A stretch of DNA of 64,000 bases from Piscinibacter lacus. Lineage in GTDB: Bacteria > Pseudomonadota > Gammaproteobacteria > Burkholderiales > Burkholderiaceae_C. Every line of letters starts with the position of its first letter. The first letter of the stretch is position 1. This document shows, in pieces, positions 41,101-51,024 of the stretch. The position numbers were made by a program, and so were the translations under genes. The notes beneath the pieces are model-generated. The model was not told the origin of the DNA. It was given only the letters and a program-made list of their open reading frames with translations, and made no database searches. Where the stretch lies: NCBI RefSeq assembly GCF_016735685.1, contig NZ_JAERRA010000002.1:372001-436000 (forward strand), in the 5' to 3' direction.

Positions 41101-41324
41101 TGCCCATCGAGCAACTCGAAGGCGTGGCCCGCGGGGCTGGCCTGGAATGGGTGCAGTCCGACGCGGCCAAGATCGCCGAGGTGCAAGCCGCCATCGCCGC
41201 CACCCCGGCGCCGGTGCATGTGCCGCGCGAGCCCAAGCCGCCGGTCCTGCTGGACGAAGGTCCGCTGGTCCTGGTCGAGACCCGCAAGGACCTCGGCGAG
41301 CTCAAGCTGCCCTTCGAAAGCTGA
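38157..41324 (+). CDS. rne: Ribonuclease E
   Basis: The main RNA-decay and rRNA/tRNA-processing endonuclease, 1055 residues, similar to enterobacterial RNase E. The N-terminal catalytic half has the S1 domain ([31 protein letters not shown]), the 5'-sensor and DNase-I-like regions ([34 protein letters not shown]), and the zinc-link CPRCNGTG. A possible membrane-targeting helix [12 protein letters not shown] follows at about residue 575. The C-terminal half is disordered: Ala/Pro stretches, then Arg/Glu/Gly repeats likely binding RNA, then a conserved-looking end [24 protein letters not shown]. Confidence 0.97.
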   Translation: MKRMLINATQPEERRLAIVDGQKLLDFETEIEGREQRKGNIYKAVVTRVEPSLEACFVDYGEDRHGFLPFKEIARSYFKEGVEAKNARIQDVIKEGQSLVVQVEKEERGNKGAALTTFVSLAGRYLVLMPNNPRGGGVSRRIEGEQREELKENLEQLDYPKGMSLIARTAGIGRTADELQWDLNYLLKLWTAIDDATGGKGAFLIYQESSLVIRAIRDYFTADIGEILIDTDDIYEQAKQFMLHVMPDTAHRVKRYRDDAPLFSRFQIEHQIETAFSRTVNLPSGGAIVIDHTEALVSVDVNSARSTRGTDIEETATRTNLEAADEIARQARLRDLGGLIVVDFIDMEESKNRREVETRLRDALRNDRARVQFSPISKFGLLEMSRQRLRPALSEGSHITCPRCNGTGHIRDTESSALQILRIIQEEALKEGTAAVHVQVPVEVTSFLLNEKRTEITKIELKQRTTVLLVPNKHLETPNYKLERLRHDDPRLENLQASYTMIEEPEDEVSISRREKTKAKQEPVLKGVLPDQPAPVAAPAPAPVAFVAPAPAPAPIVAAAAAPAVVAAASGGGFFGWLKRLFGAPAATPDAAPAAAPAPVGSPAPAKPADGREGREGRNGDRRGGREGRNGERAGERGERSERGERGDRPERGERPERGERPDRAERGEARGGRPRGPRSEAEGSAQAAPEARSGEDRRPPRGERPERGERGERGERAERSERAERGERRSETAAPVEALQDGSPVALDMLSAVGPAAEGADAAAQAEASERNGRRRRRGGRGRGERSERPEGSEDSPITEGAEAALDGQPAEAAQDDAGPQAGGEAEGSESGEARRPRRGGRGRRRDGEGRPEGDRPAEAGSDGAVDRAEAAETADTAAPAQAASPAPAAGAWWDDRGSASAEPAASPAAKEARIPAAEPVPAPIEAPEPAPLAEPVPVQAAAAPAAAPVEAVAEAPAAVAAPVAQAAPAPAAPALPRYTLPIEQLEGVARGAGLEWVQSDAAKIAEVQAAIAATPAPVHVPREPKPPVLLDEGPLVLVETRKDLGELKLPFES
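40048..40353 (+). repeat. Imperfect GERxERGER repeats inside rne
   Basis: Degenerate six-to-nine-base units encoding RGER/RPER/RAER occur in two blocks (about 40048-40170 and 40255-40353). They form the arginine-rich RNA-binding region of RNase E. They are coding repeats rather than CRISPR or mobile DNA. Confidence 0.8.
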
Positions 41325-41363
41325 TCCGCTGCCGCCGCCGCCCCGCGGCGGCCCGCTCGCTCC

Positions 41364-41392
41364 AAGGCCCCGCTTGCGGGGCCTTGTTCTTT
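41364..41392 (+). terminator. Rho-independent terminator after rne
   Basis: A 10-base perfect stem (AAGGCCCCGC with GCGGGGCCTT), two-base loop and TGTTCTTT tail, 39 bases after the rne stop. Confidence 0.85.
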
Positions 41393-41492
41393 GGGGGGAC
41401 AGGTTCCGGCGCGAAATCCCGCGCCGGGCAAAGGCAGGGGGTGGGCCGCATCATCGTGGCACCCATCCACTCCCGGCCCCGCCACCCCTGCC

Positions 41493-42464
41493 ATGCAACG
41501 TCGCCACCTTCTTGCCGCCGGCCTGTCGGCCGCCGCCGCCTCCCCGCTGGCCTGGCTCGCAGCCCCGGGCGCCTGGGCCCAGGCGGCGGCCGAGCTGGGC
41601 ACGCCCAGCCTGCCCACGCCCGGCTTCCGCCGCATGAAGGTGGGCGAGGCCGAGGTGATCGCCCTCAACGACGGCATCGCCCGCCGCCCCCTGGGCGAGG
41701 AGTTCGTGAAGAACGCGCCCCTGGCCGAAGTGCGCGAACTGCTGGCCCGCCAGGGCCTGCCGACCGGGCACATCGACATCCCCTTCACCGCCTTCCTGGT
41801 GAACAGCGGCGGCCGCCGCATCCTGCTGGACACCGGCTTCGGCGAGCACGGCGGCCCGAGCACCGGCCGCCTGCTCGGCCACCTGGCCGCCGCGGGCTTC
41901 CAGCCCGGCGACATCGACACCGTGCTGATCAGCCACTACCACGGCGACCACATCCAGGGCCTGCGCCGCAAGGACGGCAGCCTCGTCTACCCGCGCGCCC
42001 AGGTGCTGGTGCCCGAGCCCGAGCACGCCTTCTGGATGGACGAGGCGGCGATGAACGCCCGGCCCGAGGCCCAGCGCGGCGGCTTCCAGGTCGCGCGGCG
42101 CGTCTTCTCCGACCTGCCGGCCGGGCAGCTCCAGCGCTTCACGCCCGGCAGCGAGCTGGCGCCGGGCCTGCGCTCGGTCGCCGCCTTCGGCCACACCCCG
42201 GGCCACACCCTGTTCGAGTTGCAGTCCGCCGGCCAGACCTTCGTCTACGTGGCCGACCTCACCAATGTGCCGGCGCTCTTCGCCCGCAACCCCGACTGGG
42301 CCGTCAGCTTCGACATGGACGCCGAGGCCGCACGCCGCGTGCGGCGTGCCACCCTGCAGCGCGTGGTTGAAAGCCGGGCCCTGGTCGGCGGCTACCACTT
42401 CCCCTTCCCGGCCTTTGGCCGCATCGTCGCCCAAGGCGAGGGCTATGCCTTCCAGCCGGCCTGA
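41493..42464 (+). CDS. Exported MBL-fold metallo-hydrolase
   Basis: A 323-residue zinc hydrolase with a Tat-type signal (QRRHLLAAGLSAAAASPLAWLAAPGAWAQ, with the twin Arg near the start). The metallo-beta-lactamase fold is shown by HYHGDHIQGL, the FGHTPGHTLFEL His and the VADLT Asp, with the final His in YHFPFP. Relatives include quorum-quenching lactonases and penicillin-hydrolase-like proteins, but substrate is unknown. The ATG at 41493 starts the signal peptide. Its 3' end overlaps the next gene by 20 bases. Confidence 0.88.
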   Translation: MQRRHLLAAGLSAAAASPLAWLAAPGAWAQAAAELGTPSLPTPGFRRMKVGEAEVIALNDGIARRPLGEEFVKNAPLAEVRELLARQGLPTGHIDIPFTAFLVNSGGRRILLDTGFGEHGGPSTGRLLGHLAAAGFQPGDIDTVLISHYHGDHIQGLRRKDGSLVYPRAQVLVPEPEHAFWMDEAAMNARPEAQRGGFQVARRVFSDLPAGQLQRFTPGSELAPGLRSVAAFGHTPGHTLFELQSAGQTFVYVADLTNVPALFARNPDWAVSFDMDAEAARRVRRATLQRVVESRALVGGYHFPFPAFGRIVAQGEGYAFQPA

Positions 42465-43071
42465 GCCCCGCGCGGCCGGCCGCCGCCGCCTGCTGCGCGC
42501 CGGCCTGGCCGCCGGCGGCGGCGCCTGGCTGGCCGGGCTGCCGCTGCGCGCCGCAGCGCTCGGGCCGGACGAGCTGGCGGCCCGGCTGCGCGAAGGCGGC
42601 GTGGTCATCGCCTTCCGCCATGCGCTCGCGCCCGGCACCTTCGATCCGCCCGGCTTCACCCTGGACGACTGCCGCAGCCAGCGCAATCTCTCGGACGCCG
42701 GCCGCGCCCAGGCCCGCCAGATCGGCGCCTGGTTCGAAGCCCGCGGCCTGCGCCCGGCGCGCGTGCGCAGCAGCCCCTGGTGCCGCTGCCTGGACACCGC
42801 CCGGCTCGCCTTCGGCATGGCCGAAGCCTGGCCCGCACTCGGCTCGCCCTACGGCGCCCGCGAAAGCAGCAACGCCGAAAACCTGGCCGCCCTGCGCCAG
42901 GCCCTGGCCGAAGCCCGCCAGCAGCCCGGCCGCTTCGAAGCCTGGGTGACCCACATGTTCGTGCTGTCCGACCTGGGCCTGGGCGGCGCCAGCTCGGGCG
43001 AAGGCCTGCTGCTGCGCGCGCAGCCCTCGGGGGCAGTGGAACTGCTGGGGCGGCTGGCGCCGCCGCCCTGA
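42445..43071 (+). CDS. Exported histidine phosphatase family protein
   Basis: A 208-residue phosphatase-superfamily protein with a Tat-like start (GRRRLLRAGLAAGGGAWLAGLPLRAAA). The catalytic His is in AFRHALAPGTFDPPGF, with Arg in SSPWCRCLDTARLAFG and the second His in WVTHMFVLSDL. The ATG at 42445 lies inside the MBL gene (20-base overlap, different frame), indicating coupled translation. The substrate is unknown. Both genes export by the same route, so a shared periplasmic task is possible. Confidence 0.85.
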   Translation: MPSSRPEPRAAGRRRLLRAGLAAGGGAWLAGLPLRAAALGPDELAARLREGGVVIAFRHALAPGTFDPPGFTLDDCRSQRNLSDAGRAQARQIGAWFEARGLRPARVRSSPWCRCLDTARLAFGMAEAWPALGSPYGARESSNAENLAALRQALAEARQQPGRFEAWVTHMFVLSDLGLGGASSGEGLLLRAQPSGAVELLGRLAPPP

Positions 43072-43443
43072 ACACACGCATGAGAGCCTGCGGAGGCGCG
43101 CGCTCGGCACCTCCAGGCAGCGGGCGCCATCCTGCGAGTGAAGAAATGGGGGGGCATCAGGTCGTCGGCCAGGTGCAATGTGCGGAGGGATCGAGCCAAC
43201 TGAACACGCGGTTACGGGTCGCTCGTACCACCAGCGTTCGGCTTGGCCGAGCACTGCACTGAGAGACGCAAAGCAAGGGCAACATCGAGCGCTTACGTAC
43301 CTGCACCTGACATCCGCGACCGGGCAGCATGAAAGCTAGATGAACTACTCGTTACATCAGTTTCCGCAGCAACACGCAACACTTTTTCGCTTCAGCCTCA
43401 CGAAGGACCTGCGGACCATGAGAAATCCCAGCCTGGAGTTCTC
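43072..43443. other. 372-base gap before the porin gene, no gene recognised
   Basis: The sequence becomes clearly less GC-rich here than in the genes to the left. Short frames exist, but none has family features. The final 12 bases include GGAG, the porin ribosome site. No repeat or mobile-element end was found. Confidence 0.4.
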
Positions 43444-44868
43444 ATGCCCTCTTTCACCCCTCCATCCCTTACCCGCCGGTCATCGGCTGTGCTCGGAATC
43501 TTGGTCAGCCTTGCACTGGGCGAAGCCCGGGCCGAAGACGCACGGCTGCGGGCCCTCGAGCAGCGCTTGCATGACTTAGAGCATGCCCTTGCTGAGGCCA
43601 GGGCCTCCGCAGAGCAAATCCGAGCTGCCGCCCATGCCGTTCCCACCGTTCCAAGCGTGCCAAAGGCGCCCGGACCGTCATCCTCATTAGTTAAGCCAAC
43701 CCCAGATGGCGGCTTCGCTCTGGTCGATGCAGAGCGCGGGAACGAACTGCGCTTCAGCGCCATGGTCCAGCTCGACAGCCGGTTGTTCCTGGAGGGCGAG
43801 ACTGCCACCGGATCCAAGCTGGAGGACGGCTTCCTGCTGCGCCGGATCCGCCCCACCCTTTCCGGCCAGTTCGCTGGGTTGGGCTTTCGGATCGCGCCGG
43901 AACTCAGCGGCAACGGGACCGGGGCAAACGTAGCCCTGCTCGATGCTTTCGTCGACATACCGACCGGCCGGACCGGTTTTCTGCGCGTAGGGAAGCAGAA
44001 GAGCGCGATTAGCCTGGATCGGCTGCGGGTTGCCACAGCTCTGCCCCTGGTGGAGCGGGGCTTGGCCAATGAACTGGCCCCTAATCGCGATCTTGGTCTG
44101 GCTTGGTATGGCCAAGCGTTCAGTGGCGGGGCGCAGTTTGTACTGGGCCTGTTCAACGGCGCCGCCGACGGTCGGGATGTCGCTCTGCGCGATGACGGCG
44201 GCAAGGAGGTCCATGCGCGGGTGTTCTTCGAGCCTTTCCGCAACGAGTCGAGCCTACTCAACGGCCTCGGGTTCGGGGTGAGTGCCACGGCCGGGCGCAA
44301 GCGCTCCGAAGGCCCCGGCGCCGCTGCGTCTGCCAGCCTTCCCCGCTACCGTTCAGCAGCGCAAGAAGAGTTCTTCGCATACAGCAGCGGGGTAGTTGCT
44401 GACGGGCATCACCGACGGCTCTTCCCCCAGCTGAGCTATTTCCACAGAAATGCTGGATTTGTTGCGGAGCTGGGCGTATCGGAGCAGGTGCTTCAACGCG
44501 AAAGTCAGACCCGGCGACTGCGTCACACAGCGTATGACGTCACCCTGTCCTGGGTGCCAACCGGGCAACCCATCACCTTTCGTGGCGTGCAGCTTACGGG
44601 GAGCGAATCCGCTTTGGAGCTCGGGCTCCGTGCCTCAGGGCTACGCATCGACCCGAGGGCATTTGAGGGCGGTCTAACTCGCTTTGCCAGCCCGGACGTC
44701 GCGGCTCGGCGTGCGCAGAACCTAGGCCTAGGACTGAGTTGGCACGTTAATCGCCAAGTCAAATGGTCGCTCGACGTCAATCGCACCCGCTATCAAGGTG
44801 GGGCGCCTGGTGGCGCCGACCGACAGACCGAGGACGTGGTGATGGGTCGCTTCCAGCTCGTCTACTAG
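43444..44868 (+). CDS. OprO/OprP-like outer-membrane porin
   Basis: A 474-residue outer-membrane channel. It has a Sec signal ending about residue 30 (LGEARA), a short coiled coil (DARLRALEQRLHDLEHALAEARASAEQ) as in OprP-type trimers, then a beta-barrel with FRIAPELSGNGTGANVALLDAFVDI, GFLRVGKQKSAISLDRL and a C-terminal aromatic end QLVY. The family passes phosphate or other anions. Next to sulfate-uptake genes, sulfate or organosulfur anions are plausible. Its lower GC and less biased codons contrast with the flanks, hinting at transfer. Confidence 0.85.
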   Translation: MPSFTPPSLTRRSSAVLGILVSLALGEARAEDARLRALEQRLHDLEHALAEARASAEQIRAAAHAVPTVPSVPKAPGPSSSLVKPTPDGGFALVDAERGNELRFSAMVQLDSRLFLEGETATGSKLEDGFLLRRIRPTLSGQFAGLGFRIAPELSGNGTGANVALLDAFVDIPTGRTGFLRVGKQKSAISLDRLRVATALPLVERGLANELAPNRDLGLAWYGQAFSGGAQFVLGLFNGAADGRDVALRDDGGKEVHARVFFEPFRNESSLLNGLGFGVSATAGRKRSEGPGAAASASLPRYRSAAQEEFFAYSSGVVADGHHRRLFPQLSYFHRNAGFVAELGVSEQVLQRESQTRRLRHTAYDVTLSWVPTGQPITFRGVQLTGSESALELGLRASGLRIDPRAFEGGLTRFASPDVAARRAQNLGLGLSWHVNRQVKWSLDVNRTRYQGGAPGGADRQTEDVVMGRFQLVY

Positions 44869-45068
44869 CCAAGCTGTGCTGTTGTAAAGCGGGCGTAGAC
44901 GGGACGGCCTAAGTTGCTCGACTAGGTTGGTTTGGCGAGACGCTCGGTAGCGGCAGGTTCCCGGGTGCCTTCATGCCAAAGGCTCATGAGCTGAGGCACA
45001 AACCACGCTTGGTGCGCCGGGTCGGCCTTCCTACAGTGAAGCCTTCTCAGGTTTCATCCCCCCGCACC

Positions 45069-45287
45069 ATGAGCATCAGCGCCATCAACGTCCGCAACCA
45101 GTTCCGCGGCCGCATCCGGGAGATCCTGGAAGGCCCGGTCGTTTCCGAGATCGATGTCGAGACTCCGGCAGGCCTAGTGGTGACCTCGGTCATTACCACC
45201 CGCTCGGTCCGCGACCTCGGCCTGACCGTCGGCAAGGAGGTGATCGCCCTGGTCAAGTCGACCGAGGTCTCGATCGCTGCGCTCTGA
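45069..45287 (+). CDS. Molbindin-type TOBE domain protein (molybdopterin/molybdate binding)
   Basis: A 72-residue single TOBE/Mop domain: MSISAINVRNQFRGRIREILEGPVVSE then VITTRSVRDLGLTVGKEVIALVKSTEVSI. Molbindins bind molybdate or tungstate oxyanions in the cytoplasm. The ATG at 45069 removes an upstream non-family extension. It is followed after one base by a hydrolase gene and lies 200 bases after the porin. Oxyanion binding fits the sulfate/molybdate chemistry of the neighbourhood. Confidence 0.93.
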   Translation: MSISAINVRNQFRGRIREILEGPVVSEIDVETPAGLVVTSVITTRSVRDLGLTVGKEVIALVKSTEVSIAAL

Positions 45288-45288
45288 A

Positions 45289-45894
45289 ATGCCCAGCCTG
45301 CGTCATCCACCGCGCCGCCAGGTGCGGCTGCTGGTCGTGCCGGGGCTGCGTAACAGCGGTCCGGGGCACTGGCAGAGCTGGCTGGAGCGGCAGCAGCGCG
45401 GGGCGCGTCGGGTGGTGCAGGACGACTGGAGCACACCCGACCTCAATCGCTGGAGCGCCCGCATCGAGACCACCCTGCGCGCTGAACCGGAAAGTCTGTG
45501 GCTCGCGGTTGCGCACAGCTTCGGTTGCGTGGCCCTGGCACGTCACCTGGTCGACGACCCGGATTCCCCGATCGTCGCGGCCATGATGGTGGCGCCGGCC
45601 TCACCAGCACGCTTCGGCCTTGAACAGGCCGTGCCCGAGGCCGCACTGCCACTGCCCAGCGTGCTGGTCGGCAGCGAGAACGACCCCTGGATGAGCCTGG
45701 AGGGTGCCCGCAGCCTGGCTCGTCGCTGGGGCGCGCACTGGGTCTCCCTGGGGCTCGCGGGGCACATCAATGCCGAATCCGGCCATGCCACCTTGCCCCT
45801 CGCCAGCGCCTGGGTCCGGGCGATGCGCCAGCAGCTTGCCCGCGAGCAGCGCCCCGAACTGGCCGACTGGCGCGAGTGGTCCTTCGCGGTGTAG
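45289..45894 (+). CDS. RBBP9/YdeN family alpha/beta hydrolase
   Basis: A 201-residue small hydrolase: LLVVPGLRNSGPGHWQSWLE near the start, nucleophile in AVAHSFGCVALARHL, Asp in GSENDPWMSLEGA and His in LAGHINAESGH. All three catalytic residues of the family are present. The substrate is unknown. The start is one base after the molbindin stop, so the two are translationally coupled. This gene is frequently found beside sulfate/sulfonate transport in Burkholderiales, but its role there is not established. Confidence 0.88.
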   Translation: MPSLRHPPRRQVRLLVVPGLRNSGPGHWQSWLERQQRGARRVVQDDWSTPDLNRWSARIETTLRAEPESLWLAVAHSFGCVALARHLVDDPDSPIVAAMMVAPASPARFGLEQAVPEAALPLPSVLVGSENDPWMSLEGARSLARRWGAHWVSLGLAGHINAESGHATLPLASAWVRAMRQQLAREQRPELADWREWSFAV

Positions 45895-45898
45895 ACCG

Positions 45899-45922
45899 GC
45901 ATGAAGGCAGCGGCCTTCATGC
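45899..45922. other. Perfect 10-base-stem hairpin before sbp
   Basis: GCATGAAGGC and GCCTTCATGC surround a four-base loop, four bases after the hydrolase stop. No T-run follows in either direction, so it is not a standard intrinsic terminator. Confidence 0.55.
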
Positions 45923-46015
45923 ACCGACCGCATAAACATGCGCTCAAGACTTCGTTCCCGCATGCCAAAGCCGTCCCTAGCATCCGTGCACCTACTCCCA
46001 ACCTGTCTTCCTCGC

Positions 46016-47041
46016 ATGCAATCCCTTCCCTCCCTGTCCCGCGCCCTGCGTCGCGCCCTGATCGGCCTGTCCGTCGGTCTGCTGGCCGCCACCGCCTTCG
46101 CCAAGGACATCACCCTGCTGAATGTGTCCTACGACCCGACGCGCGAGCTCTACGTCGACTTCAACAAGGCCTTCGCAGCCCACTGGAAGGCCAAGACCGG
46201 CGACACCGTCACCATCAAGCAGTCGCACGGCGGCTCGGGCAAGCAGGCCCGCTCGGTGATCGACGGCCTGGAGGCCGATGTGGTCACCCTGGCCCTGGCC
46301 TATGACGTGGACGAACTGCATGCCAAGGCCCAGCTCATCCCTGCCGACTGGCAGAAGCGACTGAAGCACAACAGTGCGCCCTACACCTCGACCATCGTGT
46401 TCCTGGTGCGCAAGGGCAACCCCAAGGGCATCAAGGACTGGGACGACTTGGTCAAGCCCGGCGTGGCCGTCATCACCCCCAACCCCAAGACCTCCGGCGG
46501 CGCGCGCTGGAACTACCTGGCGGCATGGGGCTATGCGCTGAAGAAGTTCGGCGGCGACGAGAAGAAGGCGCAGGCCTTCGTGGGCCAGATCCTGGCCAAC
46601 GTCCCGGTGCTCGACAGCGGCGCACGCGGTTCGCTTGTCACCTTCACCGAGCGGGGTGTCGGCGACGTCTTCCTTTCGTGGGAGAACGAAGCCTTCCTCG
46701 CCACCAAGGAACTGGGCCCGGACAAGTTCGAGGTCGTCGTGCCCAGCCTGTCCATCCTGGCCGAGCCGCCGGTCACCGTGGTCGACAAGGTGGTCGACAA
46801 GAAGGGCACCCGCGAAGTCGCCACCGCCTACCTCGAGTTCCTCTACTCGCCGGTGGGCCAGGATCTGGCCGGCCAGAACTACTACCGTCCGATCGATGCG
46901 AAGGCTGCCGCCAAGTACGCCAAGCAGTTCACCAAGGTGACGCTCTTCACCATCGACGAAGTCTTCGGCGGCTGGGCCAAGGCGCAGAAGACGCACTTCG
47001 CCGACGGTGGAACCTTTGATCAGGTCTACACCAAGAAGTGA
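46016..47041 (+). CDS. sbp: Sulfate ABC transporter periplasmic substrate-binding protein Sbp
   Basis: Captures sulfate in the periplasm for CysTWA. 341 residues with a Sec signal ending near 29 (LAATAFA). Sulfate-binding-protein blocks are [54 protein letters not shown] and [20 protein letters not shown]. The TLALAYD segment is the Sbp form, distinct from the following CysP. The ATG at 46016 begins the signal peptide; an upstream ATG at 45938 is less likely. It is first in the transporter operon. Confidence 0.94.
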   Translation: MQSLPSLSRALRRALIGLSVGLLAATAFAKDITLLNVSYDPTRELYVDFNKAFAAHWKAKTGDTVTIKQSHGGSGKQARSVIDGLEADVVTLALAYDVDELHAKAQLIPADWQKRLKHNSAPYTSTIVFLVRKGNPKGIKDWDDLVKPGVAVITPNPKTSGGARWNYLAAWGYALKKFGGDEKKAQAFVGQILANVPVLDSGARGSLVTFTERGVGDVFLSWENEAFLATKELGPDKFEVVVPSLSILAEPPVTVVDKVVDKKGTREVATAYLEFLYSPVGQDLAGQNYYRPIDAKAAAKYAKQFTKVTLFTIDEVFGGWAKAQKTHFADGGTFDQVYTKK

Positions 47042-47049
47042 GGCCGGCC

Positions 47050-48072
47050 ATGCCCGGACGCATCCCCATGGCGGGCAGGCGGGCCGTCCTCGGCCTGCTG
47101 CTGGCCCTGCCCCTGGCCGCCGCGCAAGCGGCCGATATCAGCCTGCTCAACGTCAGCTACGACGTCTCGCGCGAGTTCTACAAGGACTACAACGCCGCCT
47201 TCGCCGCCCACTGGCAGAAGACGAGCGGCGAGGTGCTGACGCTCAAGCAGTCGCACGGTGGCAGCAGCAAGCAGGCGCGCAGCGTGGCCGAGGGCCTGGA
47301 GGCCGATGTCATCACGATGAACCAGGCCAATGACATCGACATCCTGCACGACCGCGGTGGCCTGATCCCGGCGGACTGGGCCAAGCGCCTGCCGAACAAC
47401 AGTGCGCCGACGACCTCGGTCTCGGTGATCCTGGTGCGCAAGGGCAATCCGCTGAAGATCCTGGACTGGACGGACCTGGGCCGCAGTGGGGTCTCGGTGA
47501 TCATTCCGAATCCCAAGACCTCGGGCAACGGCCGCTACACCTACCTGGCCGCCTGGGGTGCGGCGCTGAAGAACGGCGTGTCGCCGGCGGCGGCGCAGGC
47601 CCTGGCCGAGCGCATCTTCCGCAATGTGCCGGTACTCGACGGCGGCGGACGGGGTGCGACGACGACCTTCGCGCAGCGCAAGATCGGCGATGCGCTGGTG
47701 ACCTTCGAGAGCGAGGTGCCGCTGATCCAGCGCGAGTTCGGCGACGACTTCGACGTGATCTACCCGCGGTGGACCGTGCTGGCCGAGAACCCGGTGTCGG
47801 TGGTGGACAAGGTCGTCGACAAGCGTGGCACCCGCAAGCAGGCCGAGGCCTATCTGCGCCATCTGTGGTCGCCCGAGGGCCAGACGATCGCCGCGAAGCA
47901 TGCGCTGCGCCCGCGCGATCCGAAGGTGCTGGCCGCGTACGCCAAGGCCTTCCCCAAGGTGGGCACCTTCACGATCGACGAGGTCTTCGGCGGCTGGAAG
48001 AAGGCGCAGAAGGACCACTTCGACGACGGGGGCCTGTACGACCAGGTGATCCTGCGCGCCAAGCAGAAGTGA
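47050..48072 (+). CDS. cysP: Thiosulfate/sulfate-binding protein CysP
   Basis: A second binding protein of the same family, 340 residues, with signal peptide ending near AAAQA. It differs from Sbp at diagnostic places: TMNQANDIDILHDRG (like CysP's FNQVTD) instead of [11 protein letters not shown], and GRGATTTFAQRKIGDALVTFESEV. Thiosulfate preference is therefore inferred. The ATG at 47050 has GAGG six bases upstream; a GTG at 47038 overlapping the sbp stop is an alternative. It lies between sbp and cysT. Confidence 0.9.
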   Translation: MPGRIPMAGRRAVLGLLLALPLAAAQAADISLLNVSYDVSREFYKDYNAAFAAHWQKTSGEVLTLKQSHGGSSKQARSVAEGLEADVITMNQANDIDILHDRGGLIPADWAKRLPNNSAPTTSVSVILVRKGNPLKILDWTDLGRSGVSVIIPNPKTSGNGRYTYLAAWGAALKNGVSPAAAQALAERIFRNVPVLDGGGRGATTTFAQRKIGDALVTFESEVPLIQREFGDDFDVIYPRWTVLAENPVSVVDKVVDKRGTRKQAEAYLRHLWSPEGQTIAAKHALRPRDPKVLAAYAKAFPKVGTFTIDEVFGGWKKAQKDHFDDGGLYDQVILRAKQK

Positions 48073-48079
48073 GTCCCGG

Positions 48080-48913
48080 ATGATCTTCTCGCGCACCCTG
48101 CTCAAGCGTCACACCGTGCTGCCGGGCTTCGACCTGGCGCTGGGCTTCACCGTGCTCTACCTGAGCTTCATCGTGCTGATTCCGCTGAGCGCGGCCTTCC
48201 TGAAGACCGCGACCATGACCTGGCCGGCCTTCTGGGACACGGTCAGCTCGCCGCGGGTGGTGGCGTCCTACAAGCTGACCTTCGGCGCCTCGCTGGCGGG
48301 GGCGCTGCTCAATGCCTTCTTCGGCCTGATCGTGGCCTGGGTGCTGGTGCGCTACGAGTTCCCGCTCAAGCGCATCGTCGATGCGCTGGTGGACCTGCCC
48401 TTCGCGCTGCCGACCGCGGTGGCCGGCATCGCGCTGACGGCGCTGTATGCCGAGAACGGCTGGATCGGCCAGTGGCTGCCTTTCAAGGTCAGCTTCACGC
48501 CGCTGGGGGTGTTCGTGGCCCTGACCTTCATCGGCCTGCCCTTCGTCGTGCGCACGCTGCAGCCGGTGCTGGAGGACTTGAGCCGCGAGCTGGAGGAGGC
48601 GGCCGCCACGCTGGGTGCGAGCCGCTGGCAGACCTTCCGCCACGTGATCTTCCCCATCCTGTCGCCGGCCCTTCTCACCGGCTTCGCGCTGGCCTTCGCC
48701 CGCGCCCTGGGGGAGTACGGCAGCGTGATCTTCATCGCCGGCAACATGCCGATGGTCAGCGAGATCACACCCCTGCTGATCATCACCAAGCTGGAGCAGT
48801 ATGACTACGCCGGCGCCACGGCCATCGCGGTGGTGATGCTGGTCACCGCCTTCACGCTGCTGCTGGCCATCAACGGCCTGCAGGCCTGGACCCGCGCCCG
48901 CCAGGGTCGCTGA
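48080..48913 (+). CDS. cysT: Sulfate/thiosulfate ABC transporter permease CysT
   Basis: A 277-residue inner-membrane permease with six predicted helices. It is recognised from [37 protein letters not shown], the [27 protein letters not shown] block, and the ABC-coupling EAA loop [30 protein letters not shown]. It forms the transmembrane channel with CysW. The ATG is seven bases after the cysP stop. A 110-base gap with inverted repeats separates it from cysW. Confidence 0.95.
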   Translation: MIFSRTLLKRHTVLPGFDLALGFTVLYLSFIVLIPLSAAFLKTATMTWPAFWDTVSSPRVVASYKLTFGASLAGALLNAFFGLIVAWVLVRYEFPLKRIVDALVDLPFALPTAVAGIALTALYAENGWIGQWLPFKVSFTPLGVFVALTFIGLPFVVRTLQPVLEDLSRELEEAAATLGASRWQTFRHVIFPILSPALLTGFALAFARALGEYGSVIFIAGNMPMVSEITPLLIITKLEQYDYAGATAIAVVMLVTAFTLLLAINGLQAWTRARQGR

Positions 48914-48946
48914 CGGCCTTTCCCAGAGCGGCTCCGGCCGCTTCCT

Positions 48947-49002
48947 CTCCAGCGGACGACGTCTGCAGCCCGGCCGAGCCGGACCCGCGCTGCCCGCTGG
49001 AG
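48947..49002 (+). other. Inverted repeat in the cysT-cysW gap
   Basis: Nine-base arms CTCCAGCGG (48947-48955) and CCGCTGGAG (48994-49002) enclose a smaller GC hairpin. It could be an RNA processing or stability element within the operon. Symmetry is the only evidence. Confidence 0.4.
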
Positions 49003-49023
49003 GGCCACCTTCCCACCCTCATC

Positions 49024-49980
49024 ATGACGGCCCCCACCCTGACCCCATCCCCCTTCCGGGAGAGCACCCACGAGCCCCCCTGGGTGCGTCGGCTCCTGAT
49101 CGGCGCGGCCCTGGCCTTCCTCACCTTCTTCCTCTTCGTTCCGCTGACCATCGTCTTCTTCGAGGCCTTCAAGAAAGGCGTCGAGGTCTATCTGGCGGCG
49201 GTCACCGAGCCCGACGCCCTGTCGGCCATCCGGCTCACCTTGATTGCCGCGGCGATCAGCGTGCCGCTGAACCTGGTCTTCGGCGTGGCGGCGGCCTGGT
49301 GCATCGCCAAGTTCGATTTCCGCGGCAAGAACCTGCTGCTGACGCTGATCGACCTGCCTTTCAGCGTGAGTCCGGTGATCTCCGGCCTGATCTATGTGCT
49401 GATCTTCGGCCTGCAGGGCTGGTTCGGCGAGTGGCTGCGCGACCATGACCTGAAGGTCATCTTTGCCCTCCCCGGCATCGTGCTGGCCACCACCTTCGTG
49501 ACCTTTCCCTTCATCGCCCGCGAGCTGATCCCGCTGATGCAGGCCCAGGGCATCGAGCAGGAGGAGGCCGCCCGCGTGCTGGGGGCCAACGGCTGGCAGA
49601 TCTTCTGGCGCGTGACGCTGCCCAATGTGAAGTGGGCGCTGCTCTACGGCGTGATCCTGTGCAACGCCCGGGCGATGGGCGAGTTCGGTGCCGTCAGCGT
49701 GGTCTCGGGCCACATCCGCGGCGAGACCAACACCATGCCGCTGCACATTGAGATCCTCTACAACGAATACCAGTTCGCGGCCGCTTTCGCGGTGGCTTCG
49801 CTGCTGGCCGGCCTGGCCCTGGTCACGCTGGTGCTGAAGTACGTGGTCGAGCAGCGGGTGAAGGCCGAGGTGCGCGGCACCGGCGCGCTGGCCCCGGAGC
49901 CCCTCGCGGCGGCACCGTCCCCGGCATCGACCCCCGCATCCCCCCGCCCGGCCCGTGTGCCCGGCGTTCACGGAGTCTGA
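49024..49980 (+). CDS. cysW: Sulfate/thiosulfate ABC transporter permease CysW
   Basis: The second permease, 318 residues. Family features: [58 protein letters not shown], the EAA loop [30 protein letters not shown] and [32 protein letters not shown] Pro/Ala-rich C-terminal tail of about 35 residues extends beyond the usual end. The stop is immediately before cysA (one-base gap). Confidence 0.95.
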   Translation: MTAPTLTPSPFRESTHEPPWVRRLLIGAALAFLTFFLFVPLTIVFFEAFKKGVEVYLAAVTEPDALSAIRLTLIAAAISVPLNLVFGVAAAWCIAKFDFRGKNLLLTLIDLPFSVSPVISGLIYVLIFGLQGWFGEWLRDHDLKVIFALPGIVLATTFVTFPFIARELIPLMQAQGIEQEEAARVLGANGWQIFWRVTLPNVKWALLYGVILCNARAMGEFGAVSVVSGHIRGETNTMPLHIEILYNEYQFAAAFAVASLLAGLALVTLVLKYVVEQRVKAEVRGTGALAPEPLAAAPSPASTPASPRPARVPGVHGV

Positions 49981-49981
49981 G

Positions 49982-51007
<1,026 letters not shown>

Positions 51008-51024
51008 GCCGCCGAGTGGCCGGC

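Noticed and set aside
37614..41219. A very long open frame on the minus strand opposite rne
   Set aside because: It lies antisense to rne and its leader, has a low-complexity Gly/Arg/Ala translation with no domain, and arises from the GC-rich third positions of rne.
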